DNA from: a candidate division FCPU426 bacterium
GTDB taxonomy: Bacteria > Oederibacteriota > Muellerivitia > Muellerivitales > Muellerivitaceae
NCBI GenBank assembly: GCA_027452205.1
Contig: DAIDGV010000018.1
Location: 1 to 61,961, forward strand
Direction of reading: 5' to 3'
DNA: 61,961 nt
The notes beneath the pieces were generated by a model. It saw nothing but the letters and a program-made list of their open reading frames with translations, was not told where the DNA came from and did no database searches. The position numbers and the translations under genes are program-made. Each line of letters opens with the position of its first letter. Position 1 is the first letter of the stretch. Of this stretch, positions 50,979-59,229 are shown one piece after another.

Positions 50979-52739
50979 TTATGAATGAGCGTCGGTTTGG
51001 CGTGGAAATCGGCTCCAGGGAATGAGCGCCTTCAAGAAGCCCTCAAAAAGCGCGTCGGGCAGGAACCACTTCAAAAAGGCCATGAACTTCGCGTCGGCCC
51101 CCGCCAAATAGACCGGCTTCATGGGTTTGTCGTTCAGGGCTTTCCACATCAGGTTCGCCACATCCGAGGCGGGACCACCCTTGGAGAATTCTTTTTCCAT
51201 GGTCTTCATCATTTGGACGGTATAAGCATGATAGGGCGACCTTTTATTCTTCACGTTCTTTCCGTAGCGGGCCGAAGTCGTGACCTGGGTGTGATAGGAA
51301 CCCGGCGCGATCTCCGCCACTTCGATCCCCCAGGGACGCAATTCTTGCCGGAGGGCTTCGGTCATGGCCCGGACCGCGTGCTTGCTGGCCACATAGGCCC
51401 CCAGGGCCGGAAAAGCGATACGGCCTGAAATGCTGCCAACGTTAAGGATCTTGCCAGACTTTTGCTTTCGCATGACCGGCGCCACCGCGCGGATGACCCT
51501 TAAATAACCGAACAGGTTCGTGTCGAATTGGTCCTTCATATCTTGGTCCGACAGGTCTTCCAGAAATCCTCCCATGGCAAACCCCGCGTTGTTCACGAGC
51601 ACGTCCAGCTGTTTTTCATTTTGTAACAGGGTCTTCACTGCTTTTTCCACTGAAGCGGCCTGGGTTACTTCCATGAACAAGGGATGCACATCCTCTTCAT
51701 GGCTGAGCGCCTGCAGGGCTTTGAGCCTCTTGGGACTCCGGTAAGTGGCATAGACCCGGTAACCCTGATGGGCCATCAATCGGGCCATCTCCAAACCGAA
51801 CCCGGAGGAAGCACCGGTAACCAACGCCACACGGCGGTGCCTCTGTTGCGAGGCCACAAGCCGAGCGACACGCTTTGTCTGCGCCGATTCCAAATGGGAA
51901 TCGGCGAACCTTTGATAAAGACGTTTCATCAGCAGGTCATAGACCCCCTCCGGCAGGAACCAGCGCACCACCGGGAACCAGATCGCGTCGAACCCCGCGG
52001 CATAATGCACCGCCAGACGGCGGTCCTCCAAGGCCTTCAGAATGACCTCCACCACCTGCCCCGCTCCCGGGGCCTTTTGGGATTGGCCATTGCCAAAGTT
52101 GAGGATCTTTTGAAGGACCGACTGATAGGGGGACTTTTTCTTTTGAAAGAGAGTGGACCGGTACCGGTTATGTTTGAACTCGGTATTGGTGGTACCCGGT
52201 TCGATGACCGACACTTCGATGTTGAAAGGCCGCAGTTCGGTTCGTTGGGCCTCGGTCAGGGCCTCCACCGCGCACTTACTGGAGCAATAAAGCCCGATCC
52301 CCGCGAAGGTCATTTTTCCCGCCAGGGACCCGATATGCAGGATGCGCCCCCGTTTTTGCTTTCGCATAACGGGCAATACCGCGTTCGTCACCCGCATAAG
52401 CCCAAAAACATTGGTCTCATATTGGGACCAAAGCTCGGCGTCGTTGAAGTCTTCCAGGGCGCCGAAAGCGCCGAACCCGGCGTTGTTGATGAGCAGATCG
52501 ATGCGCCCGGACTTTTGAAGGACCTTCTTCACCGCCCGGGCCGGGTCCAAGGAACGGTCCACATCCAGCGGGAGGATATCGATGGGCAAGCCTTGGGCGG
52601 CTTTCTTCAAAGGGCCTGCTTTTTTTAGGTCCCGCAGGGTCGCGAAAACCCGGTAACCCCTCCGGGCCAGGGCCAAAGAAACCTCGAAACCGATACCGGT
52701 CGAGCAGCCGGTGATCAAAGCCACTGGACGTTTTTCCAT
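50979..52739 (-). CDS. Tandem fusion of two short-chain dehydrogenases/reductases
   Basis: A 586-residue protein of two complete SDR domains. Domain 1 (about 1-285) has TGCSTGIG, INNAGFGAFG, a Ser in HIGSLAGK and catalytic YCSSK; domain 2 (about 300-586) has TGASSGFG, VNNAGFAMGG, VGSISGR and YVASK. Each domain is about the length of a normal SDR and each keeps the Ser-Tyr-Lys set, so both may be active; each also ends in a similar WFLPEGVYDLL / WFLPDALFEGF tail. The two halves look like an internal duplication. Substrate unknown; membrane-associated retinol-type SDRs are similar in style. Confidence 0.92.
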   Translation of the reverse strand: MEKRPVALITGCSTGIGFEVSLALARRGYRVFATLRDLKKAGPLKKAAQGLPIDILPLDVDRSLDPARAVKKVLQKSGRIDLLINNAGFGAFGALEDFNDAELWSQYETNVFGLMRVTNAVLPVMRKQKRGRILHIGSLAGKMTFAGIGLYCSSKCAVEALTEAQRTELRPFNIEVSVIEPGTTNTEFKHNRYRSTLFQKKKSPYQSVLQKILNFGNGQSQKAPGAGQVVEVILKALEDRRLAVHYAAGFDAIWFPVVRWFLPEGVYDLLMKRLYQRFADSHLESAQTKRVARLVASQQRHRRVALVTGASSGFGLEMARLMAHQGYRVYATYRSPKRLKALQALSHEEDVHPLFMEVTQAASVEKAVKTLLQNEKQLDVLVNNAGFAMGGFLEDLSDQDMKDQFDTNLFGYLRVIRAVAPVMRKQKSGKILNVGSISGRIAFPALGAYVASKHAVRAMTEALRQELRPWGIEVAEIAPGSYHTQVTTSARYGKNVKNKRSPYHAYTVQMMKTMEKEFSKGGPASDVANLMWKALNDKPMKPVYLAGADAKFMAFLKWFLPDALFEGFLKALIPWSRFPRQTDAHS

Positions 52740-52878
52740 GCGGTCCTCTATATAGGAAGTGCGGACAGTTTAAGGGAAGCCCCCACCGGAAAGAGAGGGG
52801 TTATTTGTGGTTTATGGATTCAGAAGGGTTCTGGTAGGATAAGCCCCTGGTTTTCCCCTGTTCGATAAGGAAATCGAT

Positions 52879-53793
52879 ATGCGCATCACAACCCTGATCC
52901 TCTTCCTGCTGGCACCCCTGGCTTTGAGGGCCGCGGACATGCCGGCCTTACCCGACGCGGGCGCCGCTTCCTCGTCCAGCGCCGCCCTGGCCGCGTCGAA
53001 CGCCAATCCGGAACCGCCGCCGCCTAGTTCGGTCAGCGTGCCCAAAAAGCCCGATTCCGGCGACGCTTTGCCGCCCGAGTATCACAAGATGGTCATCGTA
53101 AGCGAAATGAAAGTCACGAAACTCAGTGGTACCATCATGGTGCAGCATGCGGACGGCACGGATCCCACTCCTCTTGGCACCGATAGCGTGGTGGAAAAGG
53201 GCGATGTGATTACCGTGTACGATGGAAGCTGGGTGATCTTGAAGACCCGCCGCGGCGACCGGATCGGCCTGGACGGCAATACCCTGGCCACCTTGGACGA
53301 GTGCTTTTTCGAGGGCCCGGACCGCCAAGTTCGGTTGTTGTTGAAGCACGGTACTGTATTCTTGGATACAAACGGGGACGATTCCCGCCAGAGCTTTTTC
53401 GAGATCTATACCGGCAAAGTGGTCACATCGGTGAACAATGTGAAAGCCATCATCAGTTTCGATGATCAAAAAGACACGGTGAACATCAAGTACATCGAGG
53501 GCAAGATCCATGTGATCGACCAGACCCACGAAGAGACCTTCCACACCCAGCAGACCCAATACAACGGCTATACCCGAAGCTCGGAGCAGGCCGAGGGCGA
53601 CCAGGGCGAGGCTGAGGAACACACTGAACACAGTTGGGTCAAGGGCCAGATGGTGCAGGATGAGCCGGTGCCCTTGGAAGAGATCGACGAATTGAACTAC
53701 CGCCGGTTCTTCGACGGCCAGCCCCGCTTGCAGGTCGAGGACAACAACATGCTGCTGGACGACAGCCAGCGGGTCCCCTTCCGCCAACGATGA
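52879..53793 (+). CDS. Exported FecR-like domain protein
   Basis: A 304-residue protein with a signal peptide (MRITTLILFLLAPLALRAA), a Ser/Ala/Pro-rich spacer and a FecR-like region (VTKLSGTIMVQHADG, VVEKGDVITVYDGSWVILKT, FFEIYTGKVVTSVNNVKAII). The C-terminal part is acidic and hydrophilic. No sigma factor or receptor is nearby. Its stop overlaps the next start (ATGA). Confidence 0.72.
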   Translation: MRITTLILFLLAPLALRAADMPALPDAGAASSSSAALAASNANPEPPPPSSVSVPKKPDSGDALPPEYHKMVIVSEMKVTKLSGTIMVQHADGTDPTPLGTDSVVEKGDVITVYDGSWVILKTRRGDRIGLDGNTLATLDECFFEGPDRQVRLLLKHGTVFLDTNGDDSRQSFFEIYTGKVVTSVNNVKAIISFDDQKDTVNIKYIEGKIHVIDQTHEETFHTQQTQYNGYTRSSEQAEGDQGEAEEHTEHSWVKGQMVQDEPVPLEEIDELNYRRFFDGQPRLQVEDNNMLLDDSQRVPFRQR

Positions 53794-53978
53794 GCCAGTT
53801 GACCGCCGAATTCGACTGCCCCTACTGTGGTCATTCCAATTTTTCCCCGGTGGATGACGTGTCCGGCGTCCAGGAATGGACCACCGATTGCGAGAATTGC
53901 TGCCGGCCTATTTCTTTAAGGGTCCGGGTCCGTCATGGGGAAATAGAGGAAATGGACATCGACCGCGAGCAGGATTAG
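53790..53978 (+). CDS. CPxCG-motif cysteine-rich protein
   Basis: A 62-residue protein with CPYCG at residues 10-14 and CENCC further on, the signature of the CPxCG small-protein family. It probably binds one metal, most likely zinc. It overlaps the FecR-like gene by four bases. Confidence 0.85.
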   Translation: MSQLTAEFDCPYCGHSNFSPVDDVSGVQEWTTDCENCCRPISLRVRVRHGEIEEMDIDREQD

Positions 53979-54000
53979 GTTCTAATTACGGATCAATGAG

Positions 54001-54019
54001 ATTTCCGTTCCACGGAAAT
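54001..54019. terminator. Small hairpin between converging genes
   Basis: Perfect stem ATTTCCGT / ACGGAAAT with a three-base loop between the CPxCG gene and the LysE gene. No good T run; termination is only suggested by position. Confidence 0.45.
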
Positions 54020-54026
54020 GACCACC

Positions 54027-54060
54027 ATTCATAATTCAAAATTAATAATTTAAAATTTAT
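54027..54060. repeat. AT-rich repeat related to 8567-8598
   Basis: An almost pure A/T stretch whose minus strand reads TTTAAATTATTAATTTTGAATT, closely resembling TTTAAAATTATTAATTATGAATT at about 8577-8598. Both touch the 3' end of a minus-strand gene. Confidence 0.5.
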
Positions 54061-54746
54061 CTTGTGAGAGCGGCGCCGCCGCCCGTATGGATGAGGTTCA
54101 TGACCACTTTGGTGGCCATGAAAAGATAATAACCGAAGAGCAGGATGCCGAAGAACCAAGTGATGTTCTTGAGCATGTGGCGGTTGAATAGGTTGCGGCT
54201 GTAATGCACCGCGATGCCCAGCGCCGTGAACCAGACCATTTCACTGACCAGGACCGCGGAGAAGAACGAGGTGGCCGCCCCTCCGGTCAGGTCAATGTCC
54301 CCAGCCAATTGCATGGTTCCCACGATACCCACCCAATAGATGAGGGTGAAGGGATTGGTCGCCGCTACCAGGAACCCTTGCACGAAGGAATAATCGATAA
54401 ACTGGACCTGTTTTTTGACCGCGCTGGTGGAGTTGGGGTCGTCCTTGATCTCGATGAAGACCGAATAGGCCAAATAAAGCAAAAAGACCACGCTCACGCC
54501 CCAAACAATGATCTTCAGGGCCCCCACGATGCCGTCCTTGGAAAGCCCGGCGAAAACGATATAGGCGAAGCTGGCGTCCACGAAGGCGGCGCCCAAACCC
54601 ACCATGAAAAGCTCTTGGAACCCGCCCAGGATGCCCCGGCGGATGGCGAGGAAATTGACCGGACCGATCAGGGTAGCCGTGCAGAAGCCAATGATGAGAC
54701 CTTGAGTGATGGCTGCGTAGACCAGTTTGAACATTTCGGTATTCAT
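54057..54746 (-). CDS. LysE/RhtB-type amino-acid exporter
   Basis: A 229-residue six-helix membrane protein with the family motifs GPVNFLAIRRGILGGFQ, GLGAAFVDASFAYI and ATNPFTLIYWVGI. Members export amino acids or small polar compounds. The stop lies inside the AT-rich repeat. Single-gene unit, divergent from purE. Confidence 0.9.
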   Translation of the reverse strand: MNTEMFKLVYAAITQGLIIGFCTATLIGPVNFLAIRRGILGGFQELFMVGLGAAFVDASFAYIVFAGLSKDGIVGALKIIVWGVSVVFLLYLAYSVFIEIKDDPNSTSAVKKQVQFIDYSFVQGFLVAATNPFTLIYWVGIVGTMQLAGDIDLTGGAATSFFSAVLVSEMVWFTALGIAVHYSRNLFNRHMLKNITWFFGILLFGYYLFMATKVVMNLIHTGGGAALTR

Positions 54747-54858
54747 GGGGACGTATTTTACAAGAAGACCGGGACAAATGGGATAAAAGCTCGATCAAAA
54801 TCGGATCCCAGCGGCGGACAAAAACCTTGGGCTTCCTCGATTTTTCCGCGAAAGGTTC

Positions 54859-54888
54859 TTACCTAGAACCGGGCGATTTTGCTATTCT
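54859..54888 (+). promoter_or_regulatory. Possible promoter and operator ahead of purE
   Basis: TTACCT and an extended -10 element TGCTATTCT are 18 bases apart. The -35 overlaps an inverted repeat GGTTCT-N5-AGAACC (54854-54870), placed where a repressor would block it. The -35 match is weak. Confidence 0.35.
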
Positions 54889-54919
54889 TGCACTCAACTT
54901 TCCCTGATTGGAGACCTCT

Positions 54920-55399
54920 ATGGCACACCTCGTGAACATCTTAATGGGCAGCAAATCCGACTGGGAGGTCATGAAGAACGCCTCTGACACCTTGAACCAA
55001 TTCGGCGTTTCGCATGAATGCCGCGTGCTTTCCGCCCACCGCACCCCTCATGAAACCGCCCAATACATCACCAGCGCCGAGGGCCGGGGTGTTCAAGTGG
55101 TCATCGCCGCCGCTGGCGGAGCCGCTCATTTGGCCGGTGTTTGCGCCGCCCATACCCTCTTGCCCGTCCTGGGCGTGCCGATGGAGAGCAAGCTCGACGG
55201 TCTCGATTCCCTTCTTTCGACCGTGCAAATGCCCGGCGGTATCCCGGTGGGCACCCTGGCCATCGGTAAGGCCGGGGCCGTCAATGCCGCCCTTCTGGCC
55301 GTGGCTATCCTGGCCCTGAAGGACGCGGACCTGAAAGTCAAATTGAAGAAGTTCCGCGAGGACCAAGCCGCGAAAGTCTTGAAAGAGACCCTCTCTTAA
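54920..55399 (+). CDS. purE: N5-carboxyaminoimidazole ribonucleotide mutase
   Basis: A 159-residue cytosolic enzyme of purine synthesis that converts N5-CAIR to CAIR. Family motifs: MGSKSDWEVMKNA, SAHRTPHETAQY, AAGGAAHLAGVCAAHT, PVLGVPMESK, GGIPVGTLAIGKAG. ATG 54920 has GGAG eight bases upstream. purK is not adjacent. It is followed by ppc after 58 bases. Confidence 0.95.
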   Translation: MAHLVNILMGSKSDWEVMKNASDTLNQFGVSHECRVLSAHRTPHETAQYITSAEGRGVQVVIAAAGGAAHLAGVCAAHTLLPVLGVPMESKLDGLDSLLSTVQMPGGIPVGTLAIGKAGAVNAALLAVAILALKDADLKVKLKKFREDQAAKVLKETLS

Positions 55400-55457
55400 A
55401 GACCGCCGCTTTCACCGAGCCCCGCCCACAGCTGGCTCCAGATCAGAAGGACCGACG

Positions 55458-58250
55458 ATGTTTAACGTGAACAAGGAAAACTATTCGCTCTCGTCCATGG
55501 TGAACCATTTGGCCACCATCCTGGGTAACGTCATTTCGTTCCAGGAAGGACCCGATGCCCTCATCCTGGTGGAGCGTGTCCGCCACTTGGCGAAGAATTT
55601 CCGTTCCAACTCCGACGTCAAGACCGCCGAGGAACTGTCCCAGATCGTCTCGAAACTTTCCATCGAGCAGCTCAACCTTTTGACCAAGGCCTTCACCCAT
55701 TTCTTCGGCCTTATCAACCTGGCCGAGAAGGTGGACCTGATCCACAAATTGCACCAACCCTATATGGTCAACGGCGAGCCCAAACCCCGGCCCGGTTCCA
55801 TCGCCTCCGCGGTGGCCATCCTGGAAGAGCAAGGCGTCCAACCCAAGAAACTGCAGGCCTTGCTGGACCAGGCCCAGGTCTTGATGGTCTTCACCGCCCA
55901 TCCCACCGAATCCAAACGCCGGACCGCCCTGACCAAGTTGCACCGTATCGCCAAGGTCACTTCCCGTTTAGTGGATTCCAACCTGTCCCCTTACGAGAAG
56001 GAAGATATCGAGAAGTTCATCCTGGAAGAGATCGTCGCCCTTTGGCAATCCGACGAGGTGCGCCAGCACAAATTGACGGTCTTGGACGAGGTAAAGGGAA
56101 GCCTTTACTACTTTGAGGAGACCCTGCCCGACGTCATTCCGCAGATCTATCGGGACCTGGAACGGGCCCTGAAGCGCGCCTTCCCCAAGACAACCTGGAA
56201 CGTGCCTCCCTTTTTACGCTTCGGCTCCTGGATCGGCGGGGACCGCGACGGGAACCCTTATGTGACCCCGGACGTGACGGTGGAGACCATTCGTCTTTTG
56301 CGCAGCGCCGCCATCCGCATCCACAGCCACGCCCTATTGGAACTGGGCCAGCGTTTGAGCCTTTCCACCCAGCAGGTCGGCATCACGCCCGAGTTGGAAC
56401 AGTCTTTATTGAAAGACTCCCTGCTCTTCCCCGATCTGGCCAAGGCCTTTGCCGTCCGCACGCCTTACGAGAAGTACCGCCAAAAGTGCACTTACATCCG
56501 CGAAAAGTTGCGCCACACGTTGGACTATGTCCAGAACTTCGGCCACGACTGGCGTAGCGCCCATCCCCAGCCCGCGCCCGGCACTTGGTACTTGAGCGCC
56601 CAAGAGTTATTGAATGAATTGAACTTGATGGATGCCAGCCTGAGGGCCCACAAGGGCGCCATTTTGGCCGATGGTTACTTGCGCAAAGTACGCCGCAATG
56701 TGCAGGTCTTCGGTTTCCGCCTGGCGACCTTGGATGTCCGCCAGCACTCGGGCCGCCACACCTCCGCCCTGGCCGAGATCCTCAAGAAAGCCTCCATCAC
56801 CGAGGACTACATGTCCTTGAGCGAGTCGCAGCGCACTGAACTGCTTGAAAAGGAACTGGCCAGCGAGAGACCCCTTATTCCCGTGCGTCCCGATTACACC
56901 CCCGAGACCCTGGAAGTGCTGGACACCTTCCAATGTGTCGCCGCCATCCTGGAACACCTCAACCCCAAGGCCATCAACACCTACATCATCTCGATGACCC
57001 ACGGCGTGTCCGACGTCTTGGCCGTACTGTTGTTCTTCCGGGAAGTGGGCCTTTACCGTCCCGGCCAATACAGCCATTTGAACATCGTGCCTCTTTTCGA
57101 GACCCTGGACGACCTGAACCAATCCAGCGGCATCTTCGAGCGCCTTTTAAAGAACGAGTCCTATCGGGCCCACCTGAAATTGCGCAGGGACGTGCAGGAG
57201 ATCATGCTCGGTTATAGTGATTCCAATAAAGAGAGCGGCTACCTATCCGCTAACTGGGCGCTTTACAGGGCCCAGACCGACCTGACCAAATTGGCCGATT
57301 CACACCTGATCGCCCTGCGCTTGTTCCATGGCCGCGGCGGCTCGGTGGGCCGCGGCGGCGGTCCCGCCAGCCAGGCCATTTTGAGCCAACCCCCCGGTAC
57401 CCTGAAGGGTCGTATCAAGATCACCGAACAAGGCGAAGTCATCAGCGACCATTACAGCGAGCCCGCCAGCGGACGCTGGCACTTGGACCAGATCGCTAAC
57501 TCCGTTCTGCGCGGTTCTTTCCCCCCGCGGGAAGTGATCCCCAAGGCCGAATGGAAACAGATCATGAACAAGTTGGCAAAGCGTTCTTTTGATGTTTACC
57601 GCGCCCTCATCTATGGCCATCCCCGGTTCCTGGAATACTTCTACAACGCCACCCCGATCACCGAGATCAGCAATCACCGTATCGGTAGCCGTCCGGCCAG
57701 CCGCAGTAACAACCGCGCCATCGAGAACCTGCGGGCCATTCCCTGGGTCTTCAGTTGGATGCAGAGCCGCTATACCTTGCCGGGCTGGTACGGCATGGGG
57801 ACCGCCATCGAGGATTACCTCAAGACCGACCCGAAGGGCCTCACCAACCTGCAGGAAATGTACAACCAATGGCCCTTCTTCCAAACCGTGCTCGAGAACG
57901 CCCAGATGATCCTGTCCAAGGCGGACATGGATATCGCCCGCCGTTACGCCGACCTGGTCAAGGACGAGGCCCTGCGCCAGGAGATCTTCGGGATCATCCG
58001 CGCTGAGTACGACCGCACCATCAATGTCATCAAACAGATCGTGCAGGAGAACGAGCTTTTGGAGAAGGACAGGGCCCTGTCCGAATCCATCAAGCGCCGC
58101 AATCCCTATATCGATCCTTTGAGCTTCGTCCAGGTCGAGCTCATCAAGCGCCTACGCCAGAACCCCACCGAGACCGAGAAGCGGGCCTTGGAAGAAGCCA
58201 TCCTCATGACCATCAACGGTATCGCCGCCGGGCTGAAGAACACCGGCTGA
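55458..58250 (+). CDS. ppc: Phosphoenolpyruvate carboxylase
   Basis: A 930-residue cytosolic enzyme adding bicarbonate to PEP to make oxaloacetate, replenishing the TCA cycle. Catalytic His148 in VFTAHPTESKRR, second signature MLGYSDSNKESGYLSANW, the Arg/Gly loop FHGRGGSVGRGGGP and KITEQGEVISDHY are all present; the C-terminus ends NGIAAGLKNTG, the usual allosteric tail. Full length for the family. It lies one base before sua5. Confidence 0.97.
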   Translation: MFNVNKENYSLSSMVNHLATILGNVISFQEGPDALILVERVRHLAKNFRSNSDVKTAEELSQIVSKLSIEQLNLLTKAFTHFFGLINLAEKVDLIHKLHQPYMVNGEPKPRPGSIASAVAILEEQGVQPKKLQALLDQAQVLMVFTAHPTESKRRTALTKLHRIAKVTSRLVDSNLSPYEKEDIEKFILEEIVALWQSDEVRQHKLTVLDEVKGSLYYFEETLPDVIPQIYRDLERALKRAFPKTTWNVPPFLRFGSWIGGDRDGNPYVTPDVTVETIRLLRSAAIRIHSHALLELGQRLSLSTQQVGITPELEQSLLKDSLLFPDLAKAFAVRTPYEKYRQKCTYIREKLRHTLDYVQNFGHDWRSAHPQPAPGTWYLSAQELLNELNLMDASLRAHKGAILADGYLRKVRRNVQVFGFRLATLDVRQHSGRHTSALAEILKKASITEDYMSLSESQRTELLEKELASERPLIPVRPDYTPETLEVLDTFQCVAAILEHLNPKAINTYIISMTHGVSDVLAVLLFFREVGLYRPGQYSHLNIVPLFETLDDLNQSSGIFERLLKNESYRAHLKLRRDVQEIMLGYSDSNKESGYLSANWALYRAQTDLTKLADSHLIALRLFHGRGGSVGRGGGPASQAILSQPPGTLKGRIKITEQGEVISDHYSEPASGRWHLDQIANSVLRGSFPPREVIPKAEWKQIMNKLAKRSFDVYRALIYGHPRFLEYFYNATPITEISNHRIGSRPASRSNNRAIENLRAIPWVFSWMQSRYTLPGWYGMGTAIEDYLKTDPKGLTNLQEMYNQWPFFQTVLENAQMILSKADMDIARRYADLVKDEALRQEIFGIIRAEYDRTINVIKQIVQENELLEKDRALSESIKRRNPYIDPLSFVQVELIKRLRQNPTETEKRALEEAILMTINGIAAGLKNTG

Positions 58251-58251
58251 T

Positions 58252-59172
58252 ATGACGGACATCCAAAAAGCTGCGCTTATCATCCAGGAAGGCGGCTTGG
58301 TGGCTTTCCCCACCGAGACCGTTTACGGCTTGGGCGCCGACGCCCTGAATTCCCTGGCAGTAGCCGCCATCTTCGAGGCTAAGAACCGCCCCACCTTCGA
58401 TCCCCTCATCGTACATGTGGCCGACCTGCGCCAAGCCGAGATATTGGTCCATTCGTTCCATCCCCTGGCCCTCAAGCTGATCGAAAAATTCTGGCCAGGC
58501 CCTTTGACGGTCGTCCTGCCCAAATCCGCCCTGGTCCCCGACCTGGTGACTTCTTCTTTACCCAATGTGGCCATCCGGGTACCCAACCATCCCCTGGCTT
58601 TGGAATTGATCCGGGAGTCGGGCCGCCCCATCGCCGCGCCCAGCGCCAATCCTTTTGGGCAGGTCAGCCCGACCACCGCGGAGCATGTGCGCCGGTCCTT
58701 GGGCGACAAGGTACAGATGATCTTGGACGGGGGTCCCTGCGGGGTAGGCGTGGAATCGACCATCGTTTCTTTCGCGGGGGAAAAACCGGTCCTGCTTCGC
58801 CCCGGCGGATTGGCCCTGGAGGAGATCGAGGCGGTCATCGGCAAGGTCCAGATCGCTACCGGGACACCCGACAGACCCCAGGCCCCCGGCCAGCTTTTGC
58901 AACATTACGCGCCTCGGACACCCTTGAAACTCACCCCTCCCCAGCCCGGACCCAAAGCCGGTTGGCTGGGATTGAAGGACCCGCCCGCGGGCTTTGACGC
59001 GGTAGAAGTCCTTTCCCAAAAGGGCGATCTTAAAGAAGCAGCCGCCAACCTTTTTGCCGCCATGCGGCGCTTGGACGAAAAAGGCTTGGAAGTCATCTAC
59101 GCCCAACCTGTTCCCAACAAAGGTTTGGGCCGGGCCATCAACGACCGGCTATCCCGGGCCAGCCAAAAATAG
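58252..59172 (+). CDS. sua5: L-threonylcarbamoyladenylate synthase (Sua5 type)
   Basis: A 306-residue enzyme making threonylcarbamoyl-AMP for the t6A37 modification of tRNA. The N-terminal YrdC domain shows GLVAFPTETVYGLGADAL, KNRPTFDPLIVHV, WPGPLTVVLPKS and GVESTIVSF; a C-terminal SUA5 domain follows a linker (GQLLQHYAPRTPLKL). It begins one base after the ppc stop. Confidence 0.94.
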   Translation: MTDIQKAALIIQEGGLVAFPTETVYGLGADALNSLAVAAIFEAKNRPTFDPLIVHVADLRQAEILVHSFHPLALKLIEKFWPGPLTVVLPKSALVPDLVTSSLPNVAIRVPNHPLALELIRESGRPIAAPSANPFGQVSPTTAEHVRRSLGDKVQMILDGGPCGVGVESTIVSFAGEKPVLLRPGGLALEEIEAVIGKVQIATGTPDRPQAPGQLLQHYAPRTPLKLTPPQPGPKAGWLGLKDPPAGFDAVEVLSQKGDLKEAAANLFAAMRRLDEKGLEVIYAQPVPNKGLGRAINDRLSRASQK

Positions 59173-59183
59173 ACCCCAAAATA

Positions 59184-59214
59184 AAAAGGGCCCCGGGTAT
59201 CCCGGAGCCCTTTT
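59184..59214. terminator. Bidirectional intrinsic terminator
   Basis: AAAAGGGC and GCCCTTTT enclose a CCGGG/CCCGG extension with one mismatch and a three-base loop. It lies between the converging sua5 gene and the aromatic-rich secreted protein gene. Confidence 0.85.
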
Positions 59215-59229
59215 CATCAAACCCGATTT

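Noticed and set aside
51684-52628. Plus-strand frame of about 310 codons opposite the double SDR
   Set aside because: The SDR reading has every family motif on the minus strand; the other has none.
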